Positions 35,842 to 45,018 of a stretch of 64,000 bases of DNA are shown piece after piece. The position numbers and the translations under genes were made by a program. Position 1 is the first letter of the stretch. The number at the start of each line of letters is the position of its first letter. The DNA is from Clostridium sp. M62/1 (lineage in GTDB: Bacteria; Bacillota; Clostridia; Lachnospirales; Lachnospiraceae): contig NZ_CP085988.1 in assembly GCF_020736365.1 (NCBI RefSeq), positions 812,001 through 876,000 of the forward strand, written 5' to 3'. Below the pieces are notes generated by a model, which searched no databases, had not been told where the DNA came from, and was given only the letters and a program-made list of their open reading frames with translations.

Positions 35842-37275
35842 GTGGAGATGAAGAAAAATGACAGGTTTATACTTGATATAGAGGACATGGGAGAAAACGG
35901 GGAGGGCATTGGACGTCTGGACGGCTATATCTGGTTTGTGAAGGATGCGGTGATCGGCGACCGGATTGAGGCAAGCGCAATGAAGATGAAAAAAAACTTT
36001 GGCTTTGCCCGCCTGGTGCGCGTGATAGAGCCGTCCGCCTGCCGGGTTGAGGAAAAATGTCCTGTGGCCCGCCGCTGCGGAGGCTGCCAGATGCAGGCAG
36101 TGGCCTATGAGGAGCAGCTGCGGTTTAAGGAGAGGAAGGTATACAATAATCTGAAGCGGATCGGAGGGCTTTCCGGGCTTCTGCTTCCAGAGGAAAAGGG
36201 GCAGGAGAACCTGAAGGGTACTGAAAAGAAGAGGGAAGAGACAGTCAGAATGGAGCCCATTATCGGGATGGAGGAGCCCTGGCGGTACAGGAATAAGGCT
36301 CAGTTTCCCTTTGGAAGGGATAAGGACGGCAGGATTATAGCAGGGTTCTATGCGGGGAGGACCCACTGCATAGTGGAAAATGAGGACTGCCTGCTGGGTG
36401 TGGAGGAAAACAGGGAAATTCTTGATATTATCAGGAATTTCATGAATGAATATAAGATTGAGCCGTACAATGAGGAACTTCACAGGGGACTCGTGCGCCA
36501 TGTGCTGATACGAAAGGGCTTTCGGACGGGAGAGCTTATGGTGTGCCTGATTCTAAACGGCACAGAGCTTCCGAAAAAAGAGATTCTGGTGGAACGGCTG
36601 CTGAAAATTGCCGGAATGACCAGTATCTCCTTTAACATAAACAGGGAGAAAACCAACGTGATCCTTGGAAAGGAGATTGTGAATCTCTACGGGCCGGGAT
36701 ATATTACCGACTATATCGGGAATGTGAAGTACAGAATCTCCCCCCTCTCGTTTTATCAGGTCAATCCGGTGCAGACGGAGCGGCTTTACGGGACGGCTCT
36801 GGAGTATGCCGGGCTGACGGGAGATGAGACTGTGTGGGATTTGTACTGCGGCATAGGGACAATCTCCCTGTTTCTGGCCCAGAAGGCAAAACAGGTGTAC
36901 GGCGTGGAGATTGTGCCCCAGGCGATAGACGACGCGAGGGGGAATGCCGAAATCAATGGAATGGAGAATGTGGAATTCTTCGTGGGAAAGGCCGAGGAGG
37001 TTCTGCCGGAGCAGTATGAGAAAAACCAGGTGTATGCGGATGTGATTGTGGTGGACCCGCCGCGGAAGGGGTGCGATGAGAAGTGCCTGGAAACCATCGT
37101 CAGGATGGGGCCGAAGAAGGTGGTGTATGTAAGCTGCGATTCCGCTACGCTGGCCAGGGATGTGAAGTACCTTGGAGAGAAGGGGTATGAGGTGAAGAGA
37201 GTACGGTGTGTGGATATGTTTCCGCAGTCGGGGCATGTGGAAACCGCCGCCCTATTGACTCAGGCCGAACGGTAA
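35842..37275 (+). CDS. 23S rRNA (uracil-C5)-methyltransferase, RlmD/RlmCD family
   Basis: This is a TrmA/RumA-family RNA m5U methyltransferase of 477 residues. An N-terminal TRAM domain (about 5-62) precedes the iron-sulfur cysteine cluster (CPVARRCGGCQMQ, about 74-86, with another Cys near 185). The SAM domain has VWDLYCGIGTISLFLA and the catalytic region VVDPPRKGC followed by VYVSCDSATLARD. The start is GTG 35842 or ATG 35848. Target nucleotide (U747, U1939 or both) cannot be decided from sequence. It ends about 260 bp before the TetR operator region. Confidence 0.93.
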   Translation: MEMKKNDRFILDIEDMGENGEGIGRLDGYIWFVKDAVIGDRIEASAMKMKKNFGFARLVRVIEPSACRVEEKCPVARRCGGCQMQAVAYEEQLRFKERKVYNNLKRIGGLSGLLLPEEKGQENLKGTEKKREETVRMEPIIGMEEPWRYRNKAQFPFGRDKDGRIIAGFYAGRTHCIVENEDCLLGVEENREILDIIRNFMNEYKIEPYNEELHRGLVRHVLIRKGFRTGELMVCLILNGTELPKKEILVERLLKIAGMTSISFNINREKTNVILGKEIVNLYGPGYITDYIGNVKYRISPLSFYQVNPVQTERLYGTALEYAGLTGDETVWDLYCGIGTISLFLAQKAKQVYGVEIVPQAIDDARGNAEINGMENVEFFVGKAEEVLPEQYEKNQVYADVIVVDPPRKGCDEKCLETIVRMGPKKVVYVSCDSATLARDVKYLGEKGYEVKRVRCVDMFPQSGHVETAALLTQAER

Positions 37276-37685
37276 TCAACGAAACCTGTCATCCGCCGGG
37301 CTGTCCGTGACTGAACGATTCTGTCCGGAAAGTCACCGGCGGAGCAGCATTTTCCGGTAAAGAGGCCCGCCGCAGGCGAAACAGCCATACTTAATATGAA
37401 ATATTCAGCTTTATCAGAGACAAAAGCTGTCCAGAAACTCTGGATGTCAGCTGGCTTCTGCCGAGACATCTTTCTGAAATCACAAATCACATCTTTTGGA
37501 ATAATCCCAAAATATAAACATAATACTGAATATAATATTGACCGTATGGTCTATAAGCGATAATATACATTTATAGACCGATCGGTCAATAAAGCGCTTT
37601 CCTTTCAGCCGTCAATGGTATCTGTGAACACAGAAAGATTACTGAAATTTGACAACCGTTTTGTCTTGAAATGTAGGTGAGGGAA
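37276..37685. other. Intergenic region upstream of the MATE gene
   Basis: No gene is supported. The region holds a 17-bp core (37364-37380) of the dispersed double-hairpin repeat seen at 18531 and 50122, followed by AT-rich sequence with the TetR operators and promoter described separately. Confidence 0.7.
37537..37590. promoter_or_regulatory. Promoter overlapped by two TetR-type operators
   Basis: Two inverted copies of a 20-bp site flank the promoter: ATTGACCGTATGGTCTATAA (37537-37556) and TTATAGACCGATCGGTCAAT (37571-37590). The core GACCGATCGGTC at 37576-37587 is a perfect palindrome. A -35 TTGACC (37538-37543) and -10 TAATAT (37561-37566) with 17-bp spacing lie within the array, so repressor binding would block the MATE promoter. 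The TetR gene at 39070 is the likely regulator. Confidence 0.75.
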
Positions 37686-38973
37686 ATGACGAAAAATAAG
37701 AATATCCAAAAAGAATCTATTTTGTCTTCTGTAAAACCTTCCAAAGCGATTATCGATTTGGCGGTTCCTGCAATACTGGCATTATTGGCAAAAGCTGTCT
37801 ATAACATTGTTGATACGGTGTATATCGGTATGCTGGGCAGCGACACTGCCCTTGCAGCAGTGGGAGTGACTCTGCCGCTGCTCCTCATTATGGTCTCTAT
37901 AGAGAATATTTTTGCTGCAGGGGCCGGTGTTCTGGCGGGCAGGCAGCTGGGAGCCAACGACAGAGAGGCAGCCAGCCGCACGGTTACGACGATTGTGGGA
38001 TTTTCCATGATGATTGGTGCCGGATTGTGTATAACAGGTCTTATTTTCATGGAAGTGCTGCTGCGGGCCTTCGGCGCATCTGATGCTGTGCTTCCTCAGG
38101 CCAGGGACTATGCGTTCTGGAATTACTGGAGCTGCGCTGAACGTAATCCTGGATCCCATATTTATGTTTTCGTGGGGACTCAATATGGGTGTCGAGGGCG
38201 CGTCTCTTGCAACTACCGTTTCACAGTGTGTTACCTTTGTTATTTTAGTGATTTTTTATGTGGGAGGCTTCTCTGTGATTCAGCTTAAACCGAAATACTT
38301 CAAAATTTCAGCAGGCCTGATATGGGAGGTTGTCTCAATAGGAATCCCCACGGCAGTTATTCAGATATGCCTGGCAGCTGCTGCCTCTCTGACTAATATA
38401 GCGGCAAAAACCCTTCCGGATTCCGATTTGATTATTGCAGCGTACGGCGTTGTCCAGAGGCTGGTTTTGATTGGATGTTATGTGATTATGGGATTTATGC
38501 AGGGATATCAGCCGGTAGCCTCCTATGCCTTTGGCGCAAAAAACAGGGAGCGGTTCAGACAGTCGGCAAGGTTTGCTCTGCAGGGTTCCCTGGTTTTAAC
38601 TGTTGCGGTGGCAATATTCTATATTGTGCTGGCGAAGCCTCTGATTCTGCTGTTTAACAGAAATCCATTGGTCGTTGACTACGGGAAATGGCTGCTGATT
38701 TCACAGGTGGCTCTATATCCGGCATTTGGCCTGTGCTACATGATGACTATTACATTTCAGACAATCGGCTCCCCGCGGATGGGACTGTTTCTGTCGCTTA
38801 TCCGCCAGTGTCTGTTTTACGTGCCCTTTATCCTGATACTGCCGGGCATGCTGGGAGTGAAAGGGATATACTTCTCTCAGCCGGCGGCTGATATTTTAAC
38901 AATCATTGTATGCGTCCTCCTGTTTAATACTATGAAGCGGAGCATTTCAAAAAATATGGGAAATGATATGTAA
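37686..38973 (+). pseudogene. MATE-family multidrug efflux pump, disrupted by an internal deletion
   Basis: The N-terminal part (KPSKAIIDLAVPAILALLAKAVYNIVDTVYIG onward) reads in one frame to DYAFW near 38120. The rest (ITGAALNVILDPIFMFSWGLN onward, to 38973) reads in the next frame. About 25-30 residues normally found between these segments are missing, so an out-of-frame deletion rather than a single-base slip is likely. A membrane segment is lost and the pump should be non-functional. The start is ATG 37686 after GGTGAGGG. It is controlled by TetR-type operators upstream and followed by the TetR gene. Confidence 0.85.
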
Positions 38974-39069
38974 GGGGGCAAGTAAAGAACAGGGGATTGA
39001 CTATGGGGTCTGTTTGGCATAAACTATTATTGACCACATGGTTAATAATAAGAATAGAGGGGTGCAGAC

Positions 39070-39702
39070 ATGAGAAAAGAGGAGAAGACGAGACGCACTT
39101 ACGAGAGAATCCTGTCTGCCGCAATAGCAGAATTCGGGACAAAGAGTTATGACAGCGCTTCCCTGACGACACTCTGCAATGAGAACCAGATCTCCAAGGG
39201 GCTGGTATATCATAACTTTAAGAATAAAGATGAATTATATTTAAAGTGCGTAGAAAAATGCTTTTGCGAGATGACCGCATATTTCCGGCGCATGGAATCG
39301 AAAGCCGGAAGTATGGGGGAAAATATACAGAATCTCCTGAACATGCGGCAAAAGTTTTTTCAGGAAAATCCGTATTACTGCAACATATTTTTTAACACAG
39401 TTCTCCAGCCGCCGGAGCACCTGCGCAGGGAAATCGGTGTACTCAGACAGGGGTATGATAAATTTTATACAGACTATTTCAGGGCGCTTCTGCAGGAGGT
39501 ACACCTTAGGGAGGGAATCACAGCCGACACGGCCATGGAGTATTTTATGATATTTTTCGAGATGTTTAATGGCTATTTTCAGAGTAAATATTATGGAAAA
39601 AAAGATATGCACGCATTGATGGAGGATCACGAAGTGAATGTTTCTAAAATTCTCGATATTATGCTGTATGGGGTTGTAAAGCAGGAGGAGGGAAAAACCT
39701 AG
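39070..39702 (+). CDS. TetR/AcrR-family transcriptional regulator
   Basis: This 210-residue repressor has the N-terminal TetR helix-turn-helix (about 10-55, TYERILSAAIAEFGTKSYDSASL and LCNENQISKGLVYHNFKNKDELY) and an all-helical ligand domain. It lies 97 bp after the MATE gene on the same strand. The inverted GACCG-type palindromes upstream of the MATE gene are its probable operators. With the pump broken, the regulator may act on other targets or be on its way to loss. Confidence 0.92.
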   Translation: MRKEEKTRRTYERILSAAIAEFGTKSYDSASLTTLCNENQISKGLVYHNFKNKDELYLKCVEKCFCEMTAYFRRMESKAGSMGENIQNLLNMRQKFFQENPYYCNIFFNTVLQPPEHLRREIGVLRQGYDKFYTDYFRALLQEVHLREGITADTAMEYFMIFFEMFNGYFQSKYYGKKDMHALMEDHEVNVSKILDIMLYGVVKQEEGKT

Positions 39703-39822
39703 GGAAACAGAGCCGGCATAAACCGCGCTGATAAGGCACACGCTCGCCTGGGGGTTACGGGCAGACATTTAAGAAGGATAGAAAAATGACGATATTTTAA
39801 GCTAACCTGGAGGATTGGAGAC

Positions 39823-41667
39823 ATGATATTACTGGTAATACGCCTGTTGGCAACAATGATACTCGCATTTCTGGCAGGAAAACTTATATCAAAATTAAAG
39901 CTTCCGTCTATATTAGGGTGGCTGATTGCGGGAATGATTCTGGGTCCCCACGCAGTTTCTCTGATGAATCAGGAAATACTGGATTCTCAGTGGTATCAGC
40001 TCATTATACACGTTTTAGAGTGCGCTGTGGGTCTGATGATTGGCACGGAACTGGTGTGGAATAAGATCAAACGCTCCGGAAGGGCGATTGTGATTACGAC
40101 TTTCACACAGTCTGTCGGAACCTTTCTGATGGTATCGCTTGTTTTTGGAATTGTATTTTATGTCCAGGATATTCCCCTGTACCTTGCCTTCCTGTTCGGC
40201 GGTATCGCTCTGGCAACAGCGCCTGCGCCGGCACTGTCTATTGTGCGTGAATTCAAAACAAGCGGGCCTGTGACTAATACGCTGATCCCCATGGCGGCGC
40301 TGGATGATATTATCGGCTGTATTATTTTCTTTACAACCATAGCCATAGTGGCGGGAAACCTCTCGGCAGGGGAGCTGCCGGCGTATATGATTGCACTGGT
40401 TGTCATCCTTCCTCTGGCCATAGGAGTTGTGACGGGACTTTTGGCCGGAGTTATTTTAAAGAAGGAGCGAGGTTCTTCTGTCACGCTGGTTCTTCTGATT
40501 GGCAATATTCTGATTGCGTCAGGTGTTGGATTCCTGTTCAATAATGTGGTAATGCCAAAGCCGGTTTTGAATTTCATGCTGATTGGCATGGCGTTTTCTG
40601 CAACTTTCTCCAATATGGTAACAGAGAAGCGGCTGGAACAGATCATGGATGGCTTCAATACGATTCTGGGTGTAGCGATGATCATTGTGATCCTGAATTT
40701 AGGTGCCCCCCTGGATTACCACCTGATCATGGGAGCAGGGCTGTTTACCGTGATTTATATTGGAGCGAGAACATTCGGCAAATATTTCGGCGCTTATTTC
40801 GGCGCCAGCATCACGAAATCTCCGGCAGCTGTGAAGAAGTTTCTGGGACTTACGCTTCTGCCCCATTCAGGTGTATCCCTTGTGTTTACAGGTATCGCGG
40901 TTTCCGTACTGAATACGCCGGCTCCTGAATGTGCCAGAATTATTCAGGGAACAATCGCAGCGGCTGCGGTGATCAACGAGATTATTGCTGTTATTGTTGC
41001 CAAAAAAGGTTTTGAATGGGCAGGAGAATTCGCAAGAGACAGCGCTTTATCAGGTATGCCTGAAGAGAGCATGAAGCATACGGTTATCACCATCAGCAGG
41101 CAGCATGGAAGCGGCGGAAGAGAGGTTGGAAGACAGCTGTCCGAACGCCTGGGGATTCCATTTTATGATCATGAGCTGATTGAAATGGCAGCGAAGTCCA
41201 GCTCCATAGATAAGAGCTTTTTTGAAAATGCCGACGGAAAAGGCGCCGGAGGCTTCCTGGATGAGCTGGCAGCAGGTGTGCATCATGATCTGTCACTGAG
41301 TGATAAGGCATTTCTGCACCAGTCCTCGGTAATTCGGGAAATTGCAAGTAAGGGCGGATGCATTATCGTAGGGCGGTGCGCAGACTATGTGCTCAGAGAT
41401 CGGGCGAATGTGTTAAAGGTTTTTGTCTATGCGGATTTAGACAGCCGCAAAGAAAGAATTGAACATATATACAAAGAAGAAGATGAGAAGGCTCTCAGCA
41501 GCATCGAGAAAACAGATAAGAAGCGTGCGTCCTACTATAAATTTTACACCGGCCAGAACTTCGGGGAGGCCAAAAACTATGACATCTGCCTGAACAGCAG
41601 CCTTCTGGGAATCGAGAAATGTGTAGAAGTGGTTCAGTCTGTCTATCTGAAACAGGAGAGCAGATAA
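39823..41667 (+). CDS. Cation:proton antiporter fused to a cytidylate-kinase-like domain
   Basis: This 614-residue protein has an N-terminal CPA2-type monovalent cation/proton antiporter domain (about 1-400, 11-13 hydrophobic segments, with the conserved Asp pair in AALDDIIGCII). A soluble C-terminal domain from about residue 425 resembles the cytidylate-kinase-like family: VITISRQHGSGGREVGRQLSERLG (P-loop-like), FYDHELIEMAA and GCIIVGRCADYVL. The frame is continuous and no start site is seen at the boundary. In other bacteria such C-terminal parts sense nucleotides or gate transport, so ligand regulation of ion exchange is a reasonable inference. It follows the TetR gene by 120 bp. Confidence 0.88.
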   Translation: MILLVIRLLATMILAFLAGKLISKLKLPSILGWLIAGMILGPHAVSLMNQEILDSQWYQLIIHVLECAVGLMIGTELVWNKIKRSGRAIVITTFTQSVGTFLMVSLVFGIVFYVQDIPLYLAFLFGGIALATAPAPALSIVREFKTSGPVTNTLIPMAALDDIIGCIIFFTTIAIVAGNLSAGELPAYMIALVVILPLAIGVVTGLLAGVILKKERGSSVTLVLLIGNILIASGVGFLFNNVVMPKPVLNFMLIGMAFSATFSNMVTEKRLEQIMDGFNTILGVAMIIVILNLGAPLDYHLIMGAGLFTVIYIGARTFGKYFGAYFGASITKSPAAVKKFLGLTLLPHSGVSLVFTGIAVSVLNTPAPECARIIQGTIAAAAVINEIIAVIVAKKGFEWAGEFARDSALSGMPEESMKHTVITISRQHGSGGREVGRQLSERLGIPFYDHELIEMAAKSSSIDKSFFENADGKGAGGFLDELAAGVHHDLSLSDKAFLHQSSVIREIASKGGCIIVGRCADYVLRDRANVLKVFVYADLDSRKERIEHIYKEEDEKALSSIEKTDKKRASYYKFYTGQNFGEAKNYDICLNSSLLGIEKCVEVVQSVYLKQESR

Positions 41668-41753
41668 ACCATATCAGGATGTATAGCAGTTTTAGTATAT
41701 TCCAGGAGTATAAATTCCAAAGCTCTTTTCCCATTGCAGCTTTCTGAAGAAAT

Positions 41754-41879
41754 GGTATAATGACTGTAAAACAGTCATTATACCTGCGCCGAGCCGCTGG
41801 CGCCCGAAGGGAGCCGAAACACTACTGCGGCGAGTGCGCATCCCTCGGAGAGAATAGCATATCCGGAGGATATGGTATA
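41754..41879. repeat. Highly structured 126-bp intergenic element
   Basis: It begins with a perfect 14-bp hairpin (GGTATAATGACTGT-aaa-ACAGTCATTATACC, 41754-41784). A GC-rich middle rich in short self-complementary stretches follows (CCGAAGGGAG with CTCGG-type partners). It ends with CATATCC-gga-GGATATG (41858-41874) next to another GGTATAA (41873-41879). No reading frame fits. It could be a mobile palindromic repeat or a structured RNA. Confidence 0.6.
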
Positions 41880-41923
41880 ACAGACAGCAGAAATCATCAG
41901 CTGATATGTGATGGAGTGATAAG

Positions 41924-42268
41924 ATGAAGAAGGTAAAAATTACAGTTTTAAAAACCACCCTGGATGAAGAGCTGGCAAAGGAATATGGAGCTGAGGGGCT
42001 GACAGCCTGTCCGATGCTTCGGGAAGGGCAGGTTTTCTATGCGGATTATGCAAAGCCGGACGGATTTTGCGACGAGGCGTGGAAGGCGATTTACCAGTAC
42101 GTGTTCGCGCTGGCCCACGGAGCCGGCAGGGAAGTGTTTTACTATGGGGACTGGATCAGAAAACCGGGGATTGCGATCTGCAGCTGCAATGACGGCTTAA
42201 GACCGGTGATTTTTAAGCTGGAGGCTACAGACGAAATATCTGAGCTGGACTATACGCCGGTCCGCTGA
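41924..42268 (+). CDS. TIGR04076 family protein of unknown function
   Basis: This 114-residue protein matches what I recall of TIGR04076: VKITVLKTTLDEELAKEYG, ACPMLREGQVFY, FCDEAWKAIYQYVFALAHG and a CSCNDGLRPVIFKLE tail. Conserved cysteines in the centre and tail could bind metal or a redox cofactor. It lies alone after the structured element. Function is unknown. Confidence 0.83.
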   Translation: MKKVKITVLKTTLDEELAKEYGAEGLTACPMLREGQVFYADYAKPDGFCDEAWKAIYQYVFALAHGAGREVFYYGDWIRKPGIAICSCNDGLRPVIFKLEATDEISELDYTPVR

Positions 42269-42345
42269 AATTCTGCCGGCTGCCGTGACAGCACAGAAAA
42301 CGGGAGTGTCTGGCAGGACGCAGAAAAACAGGGCAGAAAGAACGG

Positions 42346-42373
42346 GCAGCTGCAGGAGCGCAGCTGCTCTTTT
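42346..42373 (+). terminator. Probable terminator after the TIGR04076 gene
   Basis: The stem GCAGCTG/CAGCTGC (42346-42352 with 42361-42367) is followed by TCTTTT. It lies about 80 bases after the stop codon. Confidence 0.6.
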
Positions 42374-42475
42374 GCATGGCGGAGAGATTCGCTCCGTCCG
42401 GCAGTCCCCTTTGAAGGGAGGAGAAGCCGGATAAAGACAGCCGGCTGATACAGAGAAAAGGAGAAGGGATGGCAT

Positions 42476-43336
42476 ATGTGGCTTTGTTTTGCAGTTGGTT
42501 CGGCATTTTTTGCCGGGATTACGGCAGTTCTGGCCAAGATCGGGATTCAAACAGTTAATTCTACCCTGGCCACCGCCATACGGACGGCTGTGGTGCTGAT
42601 TTTTTCCTGGCTCCTGGTGTTTATGGTCGGTTCGCAGGCTCAGATCCTGCAGATTACAGGGACAACGCTGTGCTTTTTGATCTTGTCCGGACTCTCCACA
42701 GGGGCTTCCTGGCTGTGCTATTTCAGAGCCCTTCAGCTCGGGGATGTAAACAAGGTGGCGCCGATTGATAAGTCCAGTACGGTTTTGACGATTCTTCTGG
42801 CCTTTCTTCTGTTAGGAGAACCGATTTCCGCAGCGCAGGTATTCGGTGTGCTGGGAATCGGCATCGGCACGCTTCTTATGATCTCCAAAAAAGAGGAAGA
42901 AAAGGACAGACCGCAGCAGAGGGGGTGGCTGGCCTTTGCTGTCCTGTCTGCGCTGTTTGCGAGCCTGACCTCTATTTTCGGAAAAATCGGCGTGGAGCAT
43001 ATAGAATCGAATCTGGGAACGGCAATCCGCACCCTTGTGGTGCTGGTTATGGCATGGCTGATGGTTTTCCTCACAGGGGAACAAAAGAAGATCAGAATGA
43101 TTGACGGGAAAAGCTGGATTTTCCTGTTTCTTTCGGGAATTACCACAGGGCTGTCCTGGCTGTGCTATTACCATGCACTGCAGGACGGCCCGGCCAGCGT
43201 CGTAGTTCCCATTGATAAGCTCAGTATTGCAGTGACTATCGTATTTTCCGGCATCGTCTTAAAAGAACGGCTGAGCCGCAAAGCCGCGGCTGGCCTTCTG
43301 CTGATTGTGGCAGGAACAGGAGCAATGCTTCTGTGA
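42476..43336 (+). CDS. EamA/DMT-superfamily transporter
   Basis: This 286-residue membrane protein contains two homologous EamA halves with about ten hydrophobic helices. The internal duplication is clear: both halves contain a GIxxxNSTLATAIRTxVV-like segment (INSTLATAIRTAVVL-type and ESNLGTAIRTLVVLV) and a SGxxTGxSWLCYxxALQ segment. DMT permeases export metabolites or drugs; substrate is unknown. The ATG at 42476 follows AAAGGAGAAGGG. It converges on the MerR gene with only one base between the stop codons. Confidence 0.92.
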   Translation: MWLCFAVGSAFFAGITAVLAKIGIQTVNSTLATAIRTAVVLIFSWLLVFMVGSQAQILQITGTTLCFLILSGLSTGASWLCYFRALQLGDVNKVAPIDKSSTVLTILLAFLLLGEPISAAQVFGVLGIGIGTLLMISKKEEEKDRPQQRGWLAFAVLSALFASLTSIFGKIGVEHIESNLGTAIRTLVVLVMAWLMVFLTGEQKKIRMIDGKSWIFLFLSGITTGLSWLCYYHALQDGPASVVVPIDKLSIAVTIVFSGIVLKERLSRKAAAGLLLIVAGTGAMLL

Positions 43337-43337
43337 G

Positions 43338-43754
43338 CTATGCTCCCTGTCCCTGCTCCTCTGGAGGGATCAGATTGCTGATATAAGGGCGTTTCCCTGA
43401 CAGCACCTCATCGTAGAAATTCTGTTTCCAGTCAATATAGGCAACGCTTTCCTCCAGCTCCCGGATGGAGTTTCGCAGAGCTTCCTGCTTTTTAGTCAGC
43501 ATTTCTTTCCTCCGGGGGATCGTAGCCTGTCCCTGAAGGCATAAGGCCAGATATTCTTTCATTTCCTGGATGCTCATATTGCATTTCTTCAGACATACAA
43601 GATCCTTAATCCATTTCAGATCACGCTCATCAAAGACGCGGCGGTTGTTTTTATCTCGCTTGACGTTGGGAATCAGGCCCTCGTTGCAGTAAAATTTCAG
43701 CGCCTGATAGGTCAGATCCGCCTCTCTGCACACCTGCATCATGGTATATAACAT
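43338..43754 (-). CDS. MerR-family transcriptional regulator
   Basis: This 138-residue regulator has an N-terminal MerR winged helix (MMQVCREADLTYQALKFYCNEGLI, then DKNNRRVFDERDLKWIK) and a C-terminal coiled coil for dimerisation. No metal-binding cysteine pattern is obvious, so the inducer is probably organic or redox. I choose ATG 43754 with GGAGG five bases upstream; an upstream ATG at 43775 precedes the site. The divergent promoter at 43865 has the 19-bp spacer typical of MerR control, so the carboxymuconolactone decarboxylase cluster is the likely target. Confidence 0.92.
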   Translation of the reverse strand: MLYTMMQVCREADLTYQALKFYCNEGLIPNVKRDKNNRRVFDERDLKWIKDLVCLKKCNMSIQEMKEYLALCLQGQATIPRRKEMLTKKQEALRNSIRELEESVAYIDWKQNFYDEVLSGKRPYISNLIPPEEQGQGA

Positions 43755-44175
43755 GGTATCCTCCATTCTCTGCAAAAATCAGACTGATGTAAACGAACGA
43801 ACACTTTCAAAGCATTTCACTCTACATTTCACAAAAGATTCACAAAATAAGCTGTAAAAAAGTCTTGACCGATTGTAACAACCGGAAACTATAATCGATA
43901 GTAAAGAGCGATTGAATCAATCGGATTATATCATGTTTCCGGATTCTGCGCAAGAAATAGCAGAGGGGAGCGTCCCTTACTGGCGGCAGCTCAGCTTTGC
44001 AGAACCCGACAGACGGTCCGGAGGGCGCTGCACGAAAATACCGGAGATACTCAAGAGAACCCCAAAGGACTCCAAAGGATCCAGGAGAACCTAAAAGTGC
44101 CCCGGAGAGCTCCAAAGTAACCCGAAGAACCCCGAAAACATAGAGTCAGATATCAGACAGAGGTGAGTTAGAAGA
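43755..44175. other. Divergent region between the MerR gene and the CMD/ADH cluster
   Basis: It contains the MerR-type promoter (43865-43895) and a second palindrome GATTG-AAT-CAATC (43910-43922). A long untranslated leader has low-complexity ACCCC/AAAGGA-rich sequence around 44040-44130. No gene is supported. Confidence 0.65.
43865..43895 (+). promoter_or_regulatory. MerR-type promoter with 19-bp spacer and inverted-repeat operator
   Basis: TTGACC (43865-43870) and TATAAT (43890-43895) are 19 bp apart, the overlong spacing that MerR proteins correct by twisting DNA. The spacer holds the operator CCGATTG-taa-CAACCGG (43869-43885), an inverted repeat matching in six of seven positions. The divergent MerR gene is the expected regulator. 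Confidence 0.8.
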
Positions 44176-44934
44176 ATGAATCATGAGACAAGAGAAAGAC
44201 TGGGAAAACGATTTAAAGGCGCTGACAGCAGCCTGAGTGCTTCCGATCCGGAATGGGTGGAGATTGTGGTGAATTTTTCTCAGAATGAAGCGGTAAAGGA
44301 GAGCCGGCTGACAGAGAAGGAGCGGATGCTCTGCATTCTGTCGGCTCTGCTGGGCTGCCAGGGGAGAGGAGAATTCCGAAATATGCTCCACGCAGCGCTC
44401 AATGAAGGGATCGACCCCGTTGCAGTCAGGGAGGTTATTTATCAGGCTACAGCTTATCTGGGGATCGGCAGGATATATGACTTCCTTGAAGAGGCAAATC
44501 AGATTATGGAGCAGCATGGGATCAAACTGCCCCTTGCTCCCCAGGCGACTGTGGATGAAAACAGCAGATTCACAGAAGGCCTCGCCAAGCAGGTAGAGCT
44601 GTTTGGCCCGGATATGGCCAGGGTGCAGACAGAGGGGCCTGCTCTGCGCCGAACTATCAACCGCTGGCTGGCGGACAACTGCTTTGGGGATTACTACACC
44701 CGCGCCGGGCTGAATGATCAGGAGAGGGAGATGATCACCTTCTGTTTCCTGATGGCCCAGGGCGGATGTGAAAACCAGCTCAGAGGGCATACTGCAGGAA
44801 ATTTCGGTGTGGGCAATGATAAGGAGAAGCTGTACAGCGTCGTGGAGCAGTGTATGCCTTATATCGGCTATCCCCGCTCCCTGAACGCTATGGGGATTAT
44901 TGACGAAGTGTCAGCTCAGTGGGCGGGAAAATAG
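44176..44934 (+). CDS. Carboxymuconolactone decarboxylase (AhpD-like) family protein, duplicated domain
   Basis: This 252-residue protein contains two CMD-type domains. The first has LTEKERMLCILSALLGCQGR and VREVIYQATAYLGIGRIYDFL; the second has LNDQEREMITFCFLMAQGGC and PYIGYPRSLNAMGIIDEV. The usual CxxC redox pair of AhpD is not present, so a peroxidase-partner role is doubtful. It heads a same-strand series with an alcohol dehydrogenase and flavodoxins, downstream of the MerR promoter, suggesting a response to reactive carbonyl or redox stress. Confidence 0.87.
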   Translation: MNHETRERLGKRFKGADSSLSASDPEWVEIVVNFSQNEAVKESRLTEKERMLCILSALLGCQGRGEFRNMLHAALNEGIDPVAVREVIYQATAYLGIGRIYDFLEEANQIMEQHGIKLPLAPQATVDENSRFTEGLAKQVELFGPDMARVQTEGPALRRTINRWLADNCFGDYYTRAGLNDQEREMITFCFLMAQGGCENQLRGHTAGNFGVGNDKEKLYSVVEQCMPYIGYPRSLNAMGIIDEVSAQWAGK

Positions 44935-45018
44935 AAACTGCCGTAGGGGCATGGAAAGAGCGCCAGCCCAGGTCTGGCGACAGAATGTGAAGAAAATGAA
45001 GAAAGCGAGGAATGAACG

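Noticed and set aside
38083..38973. Separate MATE gene with its own start
   Set aside because: It lacks the first membrane helices and a ribosome binding site; it is the rear part of the disrupted gene.
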